This document shows positions 1 through 9,200 of a stretch of 27,396 bases of DNA, piece after piece. The notes below the pieces were generated by a model. It saw nothing but the letters and a program-made list of their open reading frames with translations. It made no database searches and was not told the DNA's origin. The translations under genes and the position numbers were made by a program. Position 1 is the first letter of the stretch. Each line of letters begins with the position of its first letter. The DNA comes from Rhizaria sp. SCN 62-66 (taxonomy: Eukaryota > Rhizaria, unplaced): NCBI GenBank assembly GCA_001724265.1, contig MEDY01000405.1:1-27396 (forward strand), in the 5' to 3' direction.

Positions 1-2305
1 GTCGGCGGAGCGCAGCAGTCGTGCCAGCGCGCGCGCGAGGGCCCGCGGCGTCCGCGGCGGCGGCGCGCGCGAGCCGCGCGGCGCCCGCAGCGGCTGCGGC
101 GAGCGCCAGCAGCGCGGGGACCGAGTCGGCGCCGCGCGGGGCGTCGCGGCGCAGCGCGGCGACTGTGAGCGGGGGCAGCAGCCCGAAGGCCAGCGTCGGC
201 AGCGCAGGCGCGGGGGCGGTGCGCGCGGGCAGCGGTGCGCGGGCGCGCGCGGGCGTCGCAGCGACGGTGATCAGGACGCTCTCGTCAACTGCGGCGGCGG
301 CGGCGGAAGTGGGCGTGCGCGCGGTCACGTCCAGCGAGCCGATCTCATCAGCGTCGTCCTCGTTTGCGTCGGCCTCTTCGTCATGCTCGTCAGCGTCGTC
401 GTCATCTTCGTCGTCTTCATCAACGGCCTCGATGTCGTCCTCGTCTTCGTCAGCGGTCTCAATTTCGGCCTCCACGTCATCTTCATTCTCATCGTTTTCG
501 TCGTCATCATCGTCGTCGCCTTCGATGGACACAGAAGCGTCTTCGTCTTCGTTGTCATCGTCGTCCTCATGGTCTTCATCTGCGTCCTCGTCGTCGTCTT
601 CCTCGTCGTCATCGTCGTCGGCGGCGGGCGTCATGTCCTTGCACCTTCTCGCGGGCTGCATCGCGCGGCCCCCAAACCCTGCCAGTCCGCCGTTGGCGAG
701 CACGTTCACTGCGCGGTCCCCGTAGCTGAGGCCAGCCGCAGCCGTCGCTGTCGCCGTCGCCGCGGGGAAGCGCGAGCCCGCGGCAGCAGCAGCAGCTGTC
801 GCGGTGGAGTTGGCGCCAGTCGCGGCGGGAGCGCGCTTCAAGGCGGTATCGGACGCCATGCTGTGAGGGCGGGACGAGCGAGCGTTTACACTGGCGCTGG
901 CGTTAGAATTGGCAGTTGCATTGTTGCTATAGCGTTGCGCGGTGTAGCGGTCCGCGTCGTAGGGCACGTCTAAGTATGCAACGTCTAAGTGTCCGTCGTC
1001 CGAGTCGCCCGACGACCTATCCAGACCGGCTGCGCGCGCATCCCGCCTGTCCGCGGCCATCGCGGCCGTAGCCGACGCCGTGGAGACGGCAGAGACTGCG
1101 GACGCCGGGCCCGCAGCAGTGGTGGAAGAGGAGGACGAGGGGCGGGAGGTCGCGCGTAGTACACGGCGCGGGGCGTGCGCGGCCACAGCGGCCACCGCGG
1201 CGGCCGCGGCAGCAGCGGCGGCGGCCGCAGACGCTGGCGAGGGCCCGTGCGCCGCGCCGCTCGCACTGCCGCCGCTGTTTCTGCTGCTGCCCGCAGTGCT
1301 GCGCGCGGGGGCCGCGTTGCCAGCGCTGTTTGCGCTGGTTGCGCTGCTGCTGTGCACGGGCGCATGCGCGCGGTTGGAGCCGGCAGCGCCAGGTGCGGCT
1401 GGAGCGGGCAACGGCGCGGGCGAGGGCGCGATCGTGAGCGCCGAGTCGGGCCGCGGCCCCGCGGGCGGCGTCGGCACGCGGCCGCGCCTGTCGCTGCCGC
1501 TGCCGCTCGTGCTGCCAGTCAGCGAGCCGCGGCGCACCTGCGATTGCACCTGGAGCTGAGTGTGTGGCTGCGCGGCTGCAGAGAAGAGCAGCGAGTCTCT
1601 GGGCTGCTGCTGGTGATGCTGCTGTTGCTGCAGCAGCTGCGAGGGCGTCGCGTGGGGCTGCTGCTGCCGCGGCACCACAGACTTGCCACCGCCTCCACTC
1701 GCGGACGCAGACGCAGACGCAGCAGCGGCGGACGACGCCGGGTGGGCATCGGTGTAGGCGCGGCTGTTGCGGTAGCGCTGTGCGTACGAATCCGCGCCCG
1801 CGCCCGCCACTGCGAGCCCCGCACCGGCGCCAGAGCCAGTGCCAGCGCCAGTGTTGACGTGTGCGTTTGTGGTGTGGTCGGTGGACTTACGGGCCTGTGC
1901 GCGCGCTGCAGCGGGGGCGCCAGCGCCAGCGCCACCGCGGGGCTGCTGTTGTTGTTGTTGCAGTGGCTGCGGCGCTGGGTGCAGCGCCGTGGTGCCAAGA
2001 GCGCTGCCGGCGACGCCGATGTCAGCGCCGAGCGGTGCGGCCACGGTAACGGCCGAGGCGGCGGGCGCGCGCGCGACGACGGGCGGCGCGCTCGGCAACG
2101 GCCGCGATGACACGGGCTTGCCGGCGCGCGCGCGCGGCTTCGTGGGGGACGCGCTGTGCGCGTCGGGGCTAGACGCGAGGCCGGGGCCCTGTGCGAGGCC
2201 GGGGCCAACGGCTGCGCCGACAATGCCCACGCCGACGCCGGCGACGGCAGCGGGGCCGGAGCTGGGACCGGCGCCGGGGGCGCCCGGGTGGCGGTTGGAG
2301 CTCAT
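1..2305 (-). CDS. Large low-complexity acidic protein, 3' part beyond left edge
   Basis: The minus strand is open from the ATG at 2305-2303 to base 1. I read all 768 codons and found no stop; an in-frame stop (TAA, forward tta at 2411-2413) lies upstream, so 2305 is the first in-frame ATG. Residues 1-110 are Gly/Ala/Pro/Ser-rich. Gln runs occur at 116-121 and 223-234, Ala runs are frequent, and residues 563-654 are mostly Asp and Glu. The last visible stretch, after about residue 690, has Leu/Ala-rich helical character and could begin a folded domain. Coding is supported by biased amino-acid runs made of mixed synonymous codons (CAG with CAA, GAC with GAT) and by G/C third positions; the opposite strand gives Arg-rich nonsense. 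I do not recognise a family. An acidic disordered region is common in nuclear and chromatin proteins, but that role is inference only. Confidence 0.78.
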   Translation of the reverse strand, partial: MSSNRHPGAPGAGPSSGPAAVAGVGVGIVGAAVGPGLAQGPGLASSPDAHSASPTKPRARAGKPVSSRPLPSAPPVVARAPAASAVTVAAPLGADIGVAGSALGTTALHPAPQPLQQQQQQPRGGAGAGAPAAARAQARKSTDHTTNAHVNTGAGTGSGAGAGLAVAGAGADSYAQRYRNSRAYTDAHPASSAAAASASASASGGGGKSVVPRQQQPHATPSQLLQQQQHHQQQPRDSLLFSAAAQPHTQLQVQSQVRRGSLTGSTSGSGSDRRGRVPTPPAGPRPDSALTIAPSPAPLPAPAAPGAAGSNRAHAPVHSSSATSANSAGNAAPARSTAGSSRNSGGSASGAAHGPSPASAAAAAAAAAAAVAAVAAHAPRRVLRATSRPSSSSSTTAAGPASAVSAVSTASATAAMAADRRDARAAGLDRSSGDSDDGHLDVAYLDVPYDADRYTAQRYSNNATANSNASASVNARSSRPHSMASDTALKRAPAATGANSTATAAAAAAGSRFPAATATATAAAGLSYGDRAVNVLANGGLAGFGGRAMQPARRCKDMTPAADDDDDEEDDDEDADEDHEDDDDNEDEDASVSIEGDDDDDDENDENEDDVEAEIETADEDEDDIEAVDEDDEDDDDADEHDEEADANEDDADEIGSLDVTARTPTSAAAAAVDESVLITVAATPARARAPLPARTAPAPALPTLAFGLLPPLTVAALRRDAPRGADSVPALLALAAAAAGAARLARAAAADAAGPRARAGTTAALRR

Positions 2306-3115
2306 AGTGTCGCTCGACCGACCCGCGAGAAGGGCGGAGGCTTCCCGCTGGGGACGTGAGGGCTGCGAGCGAGGAGGTGTGTACTGTTGCGACAGAGAGG
2401 AGTTTGAGGGTTACTGCTAACTGGGAGGACGTACAAGAGATGATCAAAGAGGGAAGCGGGCATCACGAGGTGATAGGACAAACAATGGAGAGAGATGTGA
2501 GCGAGTGTGCAGATTGACTAGAATCAAATGTAGGTCGTAGAGGCCTGTTAAATCTGTTGGGCTCGAGGAGGGTAACGTTGCAATTTGATCCCGCGCATGG
2601 GTCTGGAGCATGCAGACACAATTACAAGAACTAGAAATTAAATAACCAAAATAAACGTATCATATAAACACGACTATAACTATACATAACGTTGTTTATG
2701 ATACACAAACGGCACACTTTGCCGACAAAATCCGAGAGTCGGTGGTCACAGTTGTCGTTCATGTGGTGGGCCGAAAAAAACTCATTCCAGTTGCACGGTC
2801 GCAGCTGACCAGCCGACCCCACTGATGATTGACTGCGCGAGACTGGCCGACATTTGCATAGCTGCCCTGCTTGGTGCCTTTTGTGAATAGGCATGCCGAT
2901 CACTGTCAGAATATTTTATGTGCTTATGAATCATTATTGAAATTTCTTTTGTTTCCCGAACAAGGCATACTGTCACATTTCGATCCTCAGAACCACATGT
3001 TATACCAGCTCGATCTGTTGCTCACACCCATGCCTGCTTTTTGATCCTCTCATTTTTCTTCGTGCTTATCGCCCCGTCACCCTTCTTGCACTGGTTCTTT
3101 GTCTGCACCCACAGC
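2306..3115. other. Divergent intergenic region
   Basis: This spacer separates the left-edge minus-strand gene from bL25m and must hold both promoters. It turns AT-rich after about 2600. On the minus strand several pyrimidine tracts end in CAG between 2410 and 2340, a possible leader acceptor for the left gene. On the plus strand a four-residue upstream ORF (ATG at 3030, stop ending 3044) precedes bL25m, followed by a long pyrimidine tract ending in CCCACAG one base before the bL25m ATG. I see no convincing TATA box in a sensible position and no RNA gene. Confidence 0.6.
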
Positions 3116-4039
3116 ATGCTTCGCAGCGGCTTGGCCCGTGTGGTCTCTAAGACGTCGCTGAAGGGCGCGCTCGCTGCCCTTCCCCCGGTGACCCAGGCCC
3201 AGCGTTATCGCCACCGCGGTGAGTTCCTCACCCCTGCCTCTGCCACCGCGCTCTCCGGCGTGCCCGCGAAGGAGTTCCCCGTCGAGGCCACCACCGTGCC
3301 CTTGGAGTTCGCCGGCTTCACTCTGTCGCCCGACCTCAAGGTGATGCACACGGTGCCGCACACGCCGAAGCAGAAGAAGATGTCCACGACGGCCAACGGC
3401 GACCCTCGCTTCTTCTTCACGATGTCTAACCACAACGACCCTTACGTGATCAAGGCCGAGGTCCGCGACTCGTGGTCCAACGAGTCGAACGAGTACAACC
3501 GCATGCGCGTGGGCCGCATCCCGTGCGTGATCAACTCGCCGAAGCGCAACAACGCGCCCATGAACATCTGGGTGGACCCGATCGAGATGCAGGTGCTCAG
3601 CGAGTACCGTAACATCAACAACGCCGTCTACCACGTCGAGGTTGAGGGCTACGCTGAGCGCTTCCGCTGCTTCGTGCGCGACTACACGCTCGACTCTGCG
3701 TCCGGCAAGGTGATCCACGTGTCGTTCATGATCGCCGAGTCTGGCGCCAAGTGCGAGGTGCGCATCCCCGTCATGATCGAAGGTGGTGCCGACGCCGTGG
3801 CCGTCAAGCGCGGCGCGCTGCTGCTGCAGCCGATCCGCCACCTCACCGTCGAGTACGACCACGCGATGGCGTGTAAGCTGGGCGTGGGTGCGCCGCCGCG
3901 GTCGGTGCACGTCAACGTCGTTGACTGCGCCATGGGCGACACGGTCCACACGCACGACATCGGCCTCCCGCCCTTCCTGCGCCTCGACGACCGCATGGAG
4001 TCGTACCGCCACGTCCTCTGCACCTTCAAGAAGCTCTGA
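3116..4039 (+). CDS. Mitochondrial large-subunit ribosomal protein bL25 (TL5/CTC family)
   Basis: The 307-residue product is a bL25-family protein of the mitochondrial large ribosomal subunit, where the family binds 5S rRNA in bacteria. Residues 1-30 are basic, hydroxylated and free of acidic residues, as expected for a mitochondrial presequence. The L25 N-terminal beta-barrel covers about 105-205: residues 131-139 (RVGRIPCVI) match the family's R-x-G-x-IPAV signature, and 173-205 match the strand pattern ending in the HVDF-like HVSF. The TL5/CTC C-terminal domain follows, with EVRIPVMIEGGADAVAVKRG at 214-232 matching the V-x-VPV...GVK-x-GG motif. The ATG at 3116 is chosen because upstream codons lose the G/C bias and the presequence starts there. 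No intron interrupts the frame. The family call is confident; the exact 5S contact is not testable here. Confidence 0.9.
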   Translation: MLRSGLARVVSKTSLKGALAALPPVTQAQRYRHRGEFLTPASATALSGVPAKEFPVEATTVPLEFAGFTLSPDLKVMHTVPHTPKQKKMSTTANGDPRFFFTMSNHNDPYVIKAEVRDSWSNESNEYNRMRVGRIPCVINSPKRNNAPMNIWVDPIEMQVLSEYRNINNAVYHVEVEGYAERFRCFVRDYTLDSASGKVIHVSFMIAESGAKCEVRIPVMIEGGADAVAVKRGALLLQPIRHLTVEYDHAMACKLGVGAPPRSVHVNVVDCAMGDTVHTHDIGLPPFLRLDDRMESYRHVLCTFKKL

Positions 4040-4723
4040 GCGCCCTATGTATTGCTCTCGCTTTCGCTCTGCGGGCTGAACGCAGTCAACGCCTACGCAG
4101 ACTCGCTGCTTCGCAGCTCGAGCGGAAAACGTATTTGTCTCTCTTCTTCTCTCCTTATTTTGTCTGACATGATGCGGACGCTGGTTGGGCGCCGCAGATA
4201 ATGAGCACACCGGGCCATAATGGCCAGGCGGAGCTCTGGACGTGCGTGCTCGCGTGCGTTATGGGCTTTCGTGGGGGTATTTATCGGTGGGACGACACAC
4301 AGAACGGACTCGAAAGGGCGGATTACTGGCGCGTCGTCTTGAATACACAATATATCACAATTCAAAACAATACACGGTATCTTTATTACTATTGTCTCTG
4401 TAGTTGAAACGACAATCTCATTGTTTATCTGCATATATCGACCTTGGAATTTACTTTGGATATACGTGGCCAAGTCAACAGTCGTTACGCGCAAAAAATC
4501 GTGTAAGATGTTGCAGAATTTATCATGATCAACATCGTGAGGGATCCTGCCAGATTGTGTAAAGATACACCAGTATATTATGTATTCTTTCTCAATTTCT
4601 TATGCTTTGAATGTCGCATTATATTGTGCTTGTTCTATTGGCAACTCACAGACTCCCCAATATGCTCTTCCTGGTGTTTGCTCGTTTCTTGTTTCGCGCG
4701 TTGCTCCTCCCAGACTTTCACCA
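4040..4723. other. Intergenic region between bL25m and the EF-hand gene
   Basis: This spacer holds the 3' end of bL25m and the promoter of the EF-hand gene. A short stem-loop (CTGC-TTC-GCAG core, about 4102-4122) lies 65 nt after the bL25m stop. From 4330 the sequence is AT-rich. A minus-strand frame is open from 4494 to 4093, with its first ATG at 4434 (113 codons), but its codons lack the G/C third-position bias of every accepted gene here, so I do not call it. A pyrimidine tract ending in CCCAG (4713) lies 10 nt before the EF-hand ATG. Confidence 0.5.
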
Positions 4724-5167
4724 ATGTCTGCTCCTGCAAAAAAGCCGGTGCCACCTTCTGGCGCTTTGTCTGGGTCGACCGCGTCCGCGGCACCGCGTGC
4801 GCGCGCTCCGGCAGCGCCCGCTGCGGTGCCCGCGTCAGCGTCTGGAGGCATCTCCGCCGAGGAGACGCAGCGGCGCGCGGACCTGCTGCAGCAGTGTTTC
4901 GCCATCATGGACGCCAACGGGGACGGTATTCTCGACGCGCACGAGCTCGAGGCCGTGGCGCGCGCCTTCAACCCGACGCGCGCGGCTGCCGAGTGCTCGC
5001 AAGAGGTGGCGACAGTGCTGGCCAAGCTCGACTCGAACCTCGATGGAGTCGTCGACTGCGACGAGTGGACCGCCGCGCTGCTTAATATGTTCCAGTTCAT
5101 GACTTGGGACGCCTTTGCCAAGCACTGCCACGAGCTCAAGATGCTCGCGCCCGCGCTCCGCCGCTGA
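4724..5167 (+). CDS. Small calcium-binding protein with two EF-hands
   Basis: The 147-residue product has a Pro/Ala/Ser-rich, probably disordered N-terminus (1-45) and a C-terminal EF-hand pair. Loop 1 is residues 63-74 (DANGDGILDAHE) and loop 2 is residues 103-114 (DSNLDGVVDCDE). Both keep the canonical Asp1, Asn3, Asp5, Gly6, Asp9 and Glu12 positions, so both should bind calcium. It is too short and divergent to assign to calmodulin, centrin or calcineurin B, and the partner is unknown. An in-frame ATG at 4580 would add 48 residues, but that stretch is AT-rich, lacks the codon bias and contains a splice-acceptor-like tract, so the start at 4724 is preferred. If the longer form were real, its N-terminus would be hydrophobic and signal-like. 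Confidence 0.82.
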   Translation: MSAPAKKPVPPSGALSGSTASAAPRARAPAAPAAVPASASGGISAEETQRRADLLQQCFAIMDANGDGILDAHELEAVARAFNPTRAAAECSQEVATVLAKLDSNLDGVVDCDEWTAALLNMFQFMTWDAFAKHCHELKMLAPALRR

Positions 5168-6015
5168 GCACGCCTAATCCACTTCTCAAATGTCAGAGTT
5201 GGTGAGTTATTGTTTCGCTCACCGACTGTATAAACTTTTCCCGGCGTTGATGAGGTGTTGCAGTAACGACTTGTCTGTCCCTATAATGTCATGCGTTTGG
5301 CAAGACAACAAGATCTCTTGCGTTTTTCATCACATCTGCCCTCAAACTATGTCAACTCGTCTTATTTTTCTCATGTACACGCTGTTTGCGACCAGTTTTC
5401 TCCAGATTCCGCGTTGCTTTTGTTTCTGTTATTCTCCTGTTTCTCATGTTATGTTCTTCCTAGTACTCTTGCGTTTGCTTATTATGCAGCGCAGCCTCTA
5501 TCTAGTCACACTAAATAGCTCATCGCCGCGCATCTATGCTCTGCTTTGCTTTGTCCTGCTGTAATCTTCAAGTTGCAATGATTGTTTGTTTTTGATTTCC
5601 CACTCAGCCCACGCTCCAATTATCCGTGCCACATTGTAGTGAGCCAAGATACTTCGTTGTGGTGCTATATTTCCCGGAGTGCGTCCGTCAAGCACGCTGA
5701 GATTGTCGTGTCGTGCGAATGCTCATATCTACAACGATACAAAATCATATTTCAAGAACATTGATACGACACTGGTGATTGAGATAGAAAAACTAAATTG
5801 GCGAAAAGTGTATTTTGGTGCTGTGTAATTTACATTGCAATTTACATTGAACGAATCAGTGTCGCGGCCGCGGCGGCACGCGTGCGTTACGAGTCATACT
5901 TATCTCACGCGCGCGCGCTGGACAAGCGCGACGATGCGGTCGACGACGGACAGAAAGTAGAAAAAATGACAAATCAAGAGTGCGTCGCAGAGTGATTGCG
6001 CTGAGAGCTTAGCGC
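5168..6015. other. Convergent 3' intergenic region
   Basis: This spacer lies between the 3' ends of the EF-hand gene and the API5-like gene. It is T-rich and contains open frames giving Cys/Phe/Leu-rich translations (for example 5190-5564 on plus) that look like a by-product of composition. An 11-bp direct repeat (AATTTACATTG) occurs twice, at 5827-5837 and 5839-5849, separated by one base. A GC-rich island at about 5864-5940 interrupts the AT-rich background. A small inverted repeat (GCGCT...AGCGC, 5998-6015) sits just beyond the API5 stop codon. No AATAAA was seen for either gene. Confidence 0.5.
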
Positions 6016-6211
6016 TTAGCGGCGGCGGCCGGAGTCAACCTTGCCCCAGGTCGAGGCGTTGGCGCCGCGGCCGCCCTGCTGCTGCTGGCGCTGCTGCTGC
6101 TGCTGCTGCTGGCCGCGGCCGCCATTGTTGTTGTTGCCGCGCGCAGGCGAGCGGGAGCGGTCCTGCGAGGCGCCGCGCTGCTGCGCGCCCTGCTGCTGCT
6201 GGCCGCGGCCG

Positions 6212-6267
<56 letters not shown>

Positions 6268-9200
6268 AGTGCCCTTCTTGGTGACGGGCTGGGCAGAGTC
6301 GGCGGGGGCGCCGCGCTTGCGCTGGCCCTGCTGCTGCTGCTGGCCCTTAGCCTGCTGCTGGCCCTTAGCCTGCTGCTGGCCCTTAGCCTGCTGCTGGCCC
6401 TTAGCGGGCTGGCCCTTAGCGGGCTGGCCCTTAGCCTGCTGCTGCTGCTGCTGGGCGGGCGCGGGCTTCTGAGCCCACGAGGGCGAGACGGCGGCGCCGA
6501 AGTCGGGCACAGGGCGCAGCAGCGCGCCCGTGAGCGCGGACACCACGCCCGCGGCGTCAGCAGCCGCGGTCGCGGCGCGGCGCTGCTGGTTGAGGCCCGC
6601 GAGGATGACCTTGTTGGCGGCGGCCTCCTCCTCAGCGGCGGCCTTGGCGGCGGCAGCCTCCTCCTCGGCGGCAGCCTTGGCGGCGGCGGCGGCAGCCTCG
6701 GCCTCGGCGGCGGCGGCGGCCTTGGCGGCCTCCTCCTCGGCCGTCAGCGCGGTGACGGGCTGCCCTGCGGCGACCGGGTCCACCGTCTTGGCCGCGGCGG
6801 CCGGCTTCGCGGCGGCCGGCTTGCGGTGGTGCGGGCGGCGCGGCTGCAGCGCGCGCGCGACGAGGTTAGCGTCGGCAACGGCCTTGGCGGCGTTGGCGGC
6901 CGTCTCGCCCGCGGCCGTGCGCAGCTTGGTCAGGAGCGCGACGGACGCGGCGAGCGTGGCCGCGCGGTCGGCCTCGGAGCCCGCGGGGGGCTGGCCGGTC
7001 GGCACGGCGAGGCCCGTCGCGGTCTGCACAAGGTCCGGGATGTGGGAACCGAGCGCGTGCGCGATCAGCAGCAGCGGCTCCGCAGACGGCATGTCGATCG
7101 TCACCGAGAGCGGCTCGGCAGACGCGCGCGCAGGAGCCTTCTTGGCGGCAGCGGCAGGAGCAGTGGCAGCGGCGGTGGCGGGGGCAGCGGCGGCCTCGCC
7201 CTCAGCGGCGGCGGGCTCGGCGGCGGCCTCGGCGTCAGCCGCGGGGGCCTCGGCCTCAGCCTCGGCCTCGACGGGCGCGGGGTGCTCGGCGGTGTAGGCG
7301 GCCGATGCGGTGTTCAGGGGCGCCGCGGCGGCAGGCAGCGCCTGCAGCGCGGCCCACGCGGCGGGGAAGAGCGAGCGCGCGACCTTGAGCGGCGTGAAGG
7401 GCACCAGAGGCACCACGGCGCGCAGCGCGCGCTGGGCGCCCGCGGTGGGGAGCAACGGGACCGCCTTGGCGAAGACAAAGGCAAAGGGGGGCGCGAGGTC
7501 CACGCCCGCGGCGGCGAGCTGCGCCACCTCGGCGGGGGTCGAGCCGCGCGGCAGCACGAAGCGGCGCACGGAGAGCATGGCCGTGGCGAAGGCGTCAAAG
7601 GCGGCGCCCGCGGCGTCCTCATCCATCGCGGCGAGGTCGCGGTCCGCGGTGAGGCCGGCCTGGTGGAAGAGCACCTCGGCGAGGCCCGCGACGTTGCTGC
7701 GGCCGGCGAGGCGCACGAGCTGGTTAAAGAACCAGTCGGCGTCGCCCGCGGGCAGCGGCGCGGCCGAGAGCAGCAGACGGCGCACGCAGTCGGCGAGCGC
7801 GGCCTTCTTGGCGGCGTCCTTGGAGATGTCGTCCTTGTGGGCCTCGAAGACCTCAGTCTTGGTGAAGGCGACGGCCTTGTCGAACGTCGCGGCGTGCGCG
7901 GGCGAGACAAGCTGCGCGAACACGGCGTCCACGGCGGCCGCGAAGTCCTGCGCAAGTGTGAGCCCGAAGGCGCGCTTGAGCGTGCGCTCCTCCACCTCGG
8001 TCTCGGCCGACAGCAGCAGCTGCACGATAGCGTCGGTGACGCGGGTCAGGTTCTCGGGCTGCGGGTACGCCTGGGTCACCTGCGCGAGTCCGCGGACGGC
8101 GTTGACGCGCACGTCGGCATCCTCGTCCTCGCACAGGTCCAGCTGGCGGTCGATCGTGGCCGCGGAGAGCGCGGGGAACATGTGTGCGTACTTGGGCAGT
8201 GCGGTGCCGACGAAGCGCTTGACGTCGACCTCGCCGCTCTTGGCAGCCGCCAGCAGCGCCTCGAAGCCCGCGGCGTCGGCCGCGGCCTCGGCCAGCGGGA
8301 GCGTGTTGAACTTCTCCGCAATCGCGAGCACCTGTGAGTTATGGGGTGGTGGGCGCGAGACGACGGAGTTGTGTGAAACAGTGGTGTAGAGAGAGAGAGT
8401 GGATGTGGATGAGGGAGAGGCAGAGAGAAGCGAGCTAAGGCACTGGCGTAGAGAGCGCGTGAACGCGGCGCGCGCATACGCACACAACGCGCGATGACAA
8501 GAGAGATTTGGTGACACAACAGCCGATGGGCGCCTTTGGAGAGGCGGCGCCAGCAGTCGGTGAGTCAGTCAGTCAATCCCGTATCTCAAACTCGTATCAA
8601 TCGCGGGTGTGCGTGGCAGCGCGGACGGTTCAGTTGCAGCTTCTCAAGTCAATCCAATAATCCAGAAGAGACATCTGCGCGCCTGCAAGCCCGAGACTTC
8701 CGCGTTTCAAAGGTCCGCTCCGTTGTGCAAGCATCGAGCCAAGAAACAGGCGATGAAGGACGAGGAGGCGCGACATCAGAATGCGGGGAGCGACAGGCGC
8801 AAAGCACGACAAGACGGAAAGGCGGAGAGACAATTGCTGGTAGGAAAACCATATGCAAAGTGTACTCGCGTCTTCACGGTAACAGGGGACGAAGCTGAGT
8901 GTGTTGGCCTCTCACGGGGCAACGTGGAGGGCTGTGATGCTTGAGCGGGCGAGTGTGGTCAGAGGGAACAAAGGGGCTAGGTGGAAGCTATGGAGAACAG
9001 AGTAGGAGACCAAACAAGGGGAGGGCAAATGCACGCCTCGTTAAATCTGCTTACAACTAAGTGTCACTGAGAAAAACTTCCTGTATCATCACCTGAGCAC
9101 ATCAAATCACGAACGAAACACCACTCGCAAGGCCAACTATCTCATCTGTGCCATTAAAGCTGTTCAATGGCCGCACACTCGTGATAAACGAGCCATAGAA

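Noticed and set aside
1175-2110. Plus-strand frame of 311 codons at the left end
   Set aside because: Arg-rich translation without natural segments; the minus strand is open throughout with biased but plausible protein composition.
3200-3215. AQRY in bL25m resembling the motif in the left-edge protein
   Set aside because: It lies at the presequence boundary of a mitochondrial protein; a four-residue match in an unrelated context is coincidence.
3077-4210. Minus-strand open frame of 377 codons over bL25m
   Set aside because: Antisense shadow rich in Arg/Val/His/Asp; the plus strand encodes a clear bL25 protein.
4093-4434. Minus-strand ORF of 113 codons between bL25m and the EF-hand gene
   Set aside because: It begins in AT-rich sequence, has no G/C third-position bias, overlaps the bL25m 3' UTR and matches nothing known. 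A real young gene is possible but unsupported.
5190-5564. ATG-initiated 124-codon ORF just after the EF-hand gene
   Set aside because: T-rich sequence naturally gives Phe/Leu/Cys-rich frames. Codon use differs from every accepted gene, and a donor-like GTGAGT follows the fourth codon without a matching downstream exon.
6826-8337. Plus-strand open frame of 503 codons over the API5-like gene
   Set aside because: Antisense shadow; the minus strand encodes the recognisable API5 domain.
8536-8944. Plus-strand ORFs of 111-120 codons between API5 and the mannosidase
   Set aside because: They lie inside the inferred API5 intron, start mostly at non-ATG codons and show no domain or codon bias.
2525-9049. 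Shared GTTAAATCTG plus CAAATG at 2525-2556 and 9026-9049
   Set aside because: A 10-base match between AT-rich noncoding regions of this size is expected by chance, and the spacing to the second element differs (16 versus 8 bases).
9060-9100. Possible box C/D snoRNA in the API5 intron (GTGATGA on minus near 9090)
   Set aside because: No CTGA box D at a suitable distance and no terminal stem; a 7-mer alone is expected by chance.
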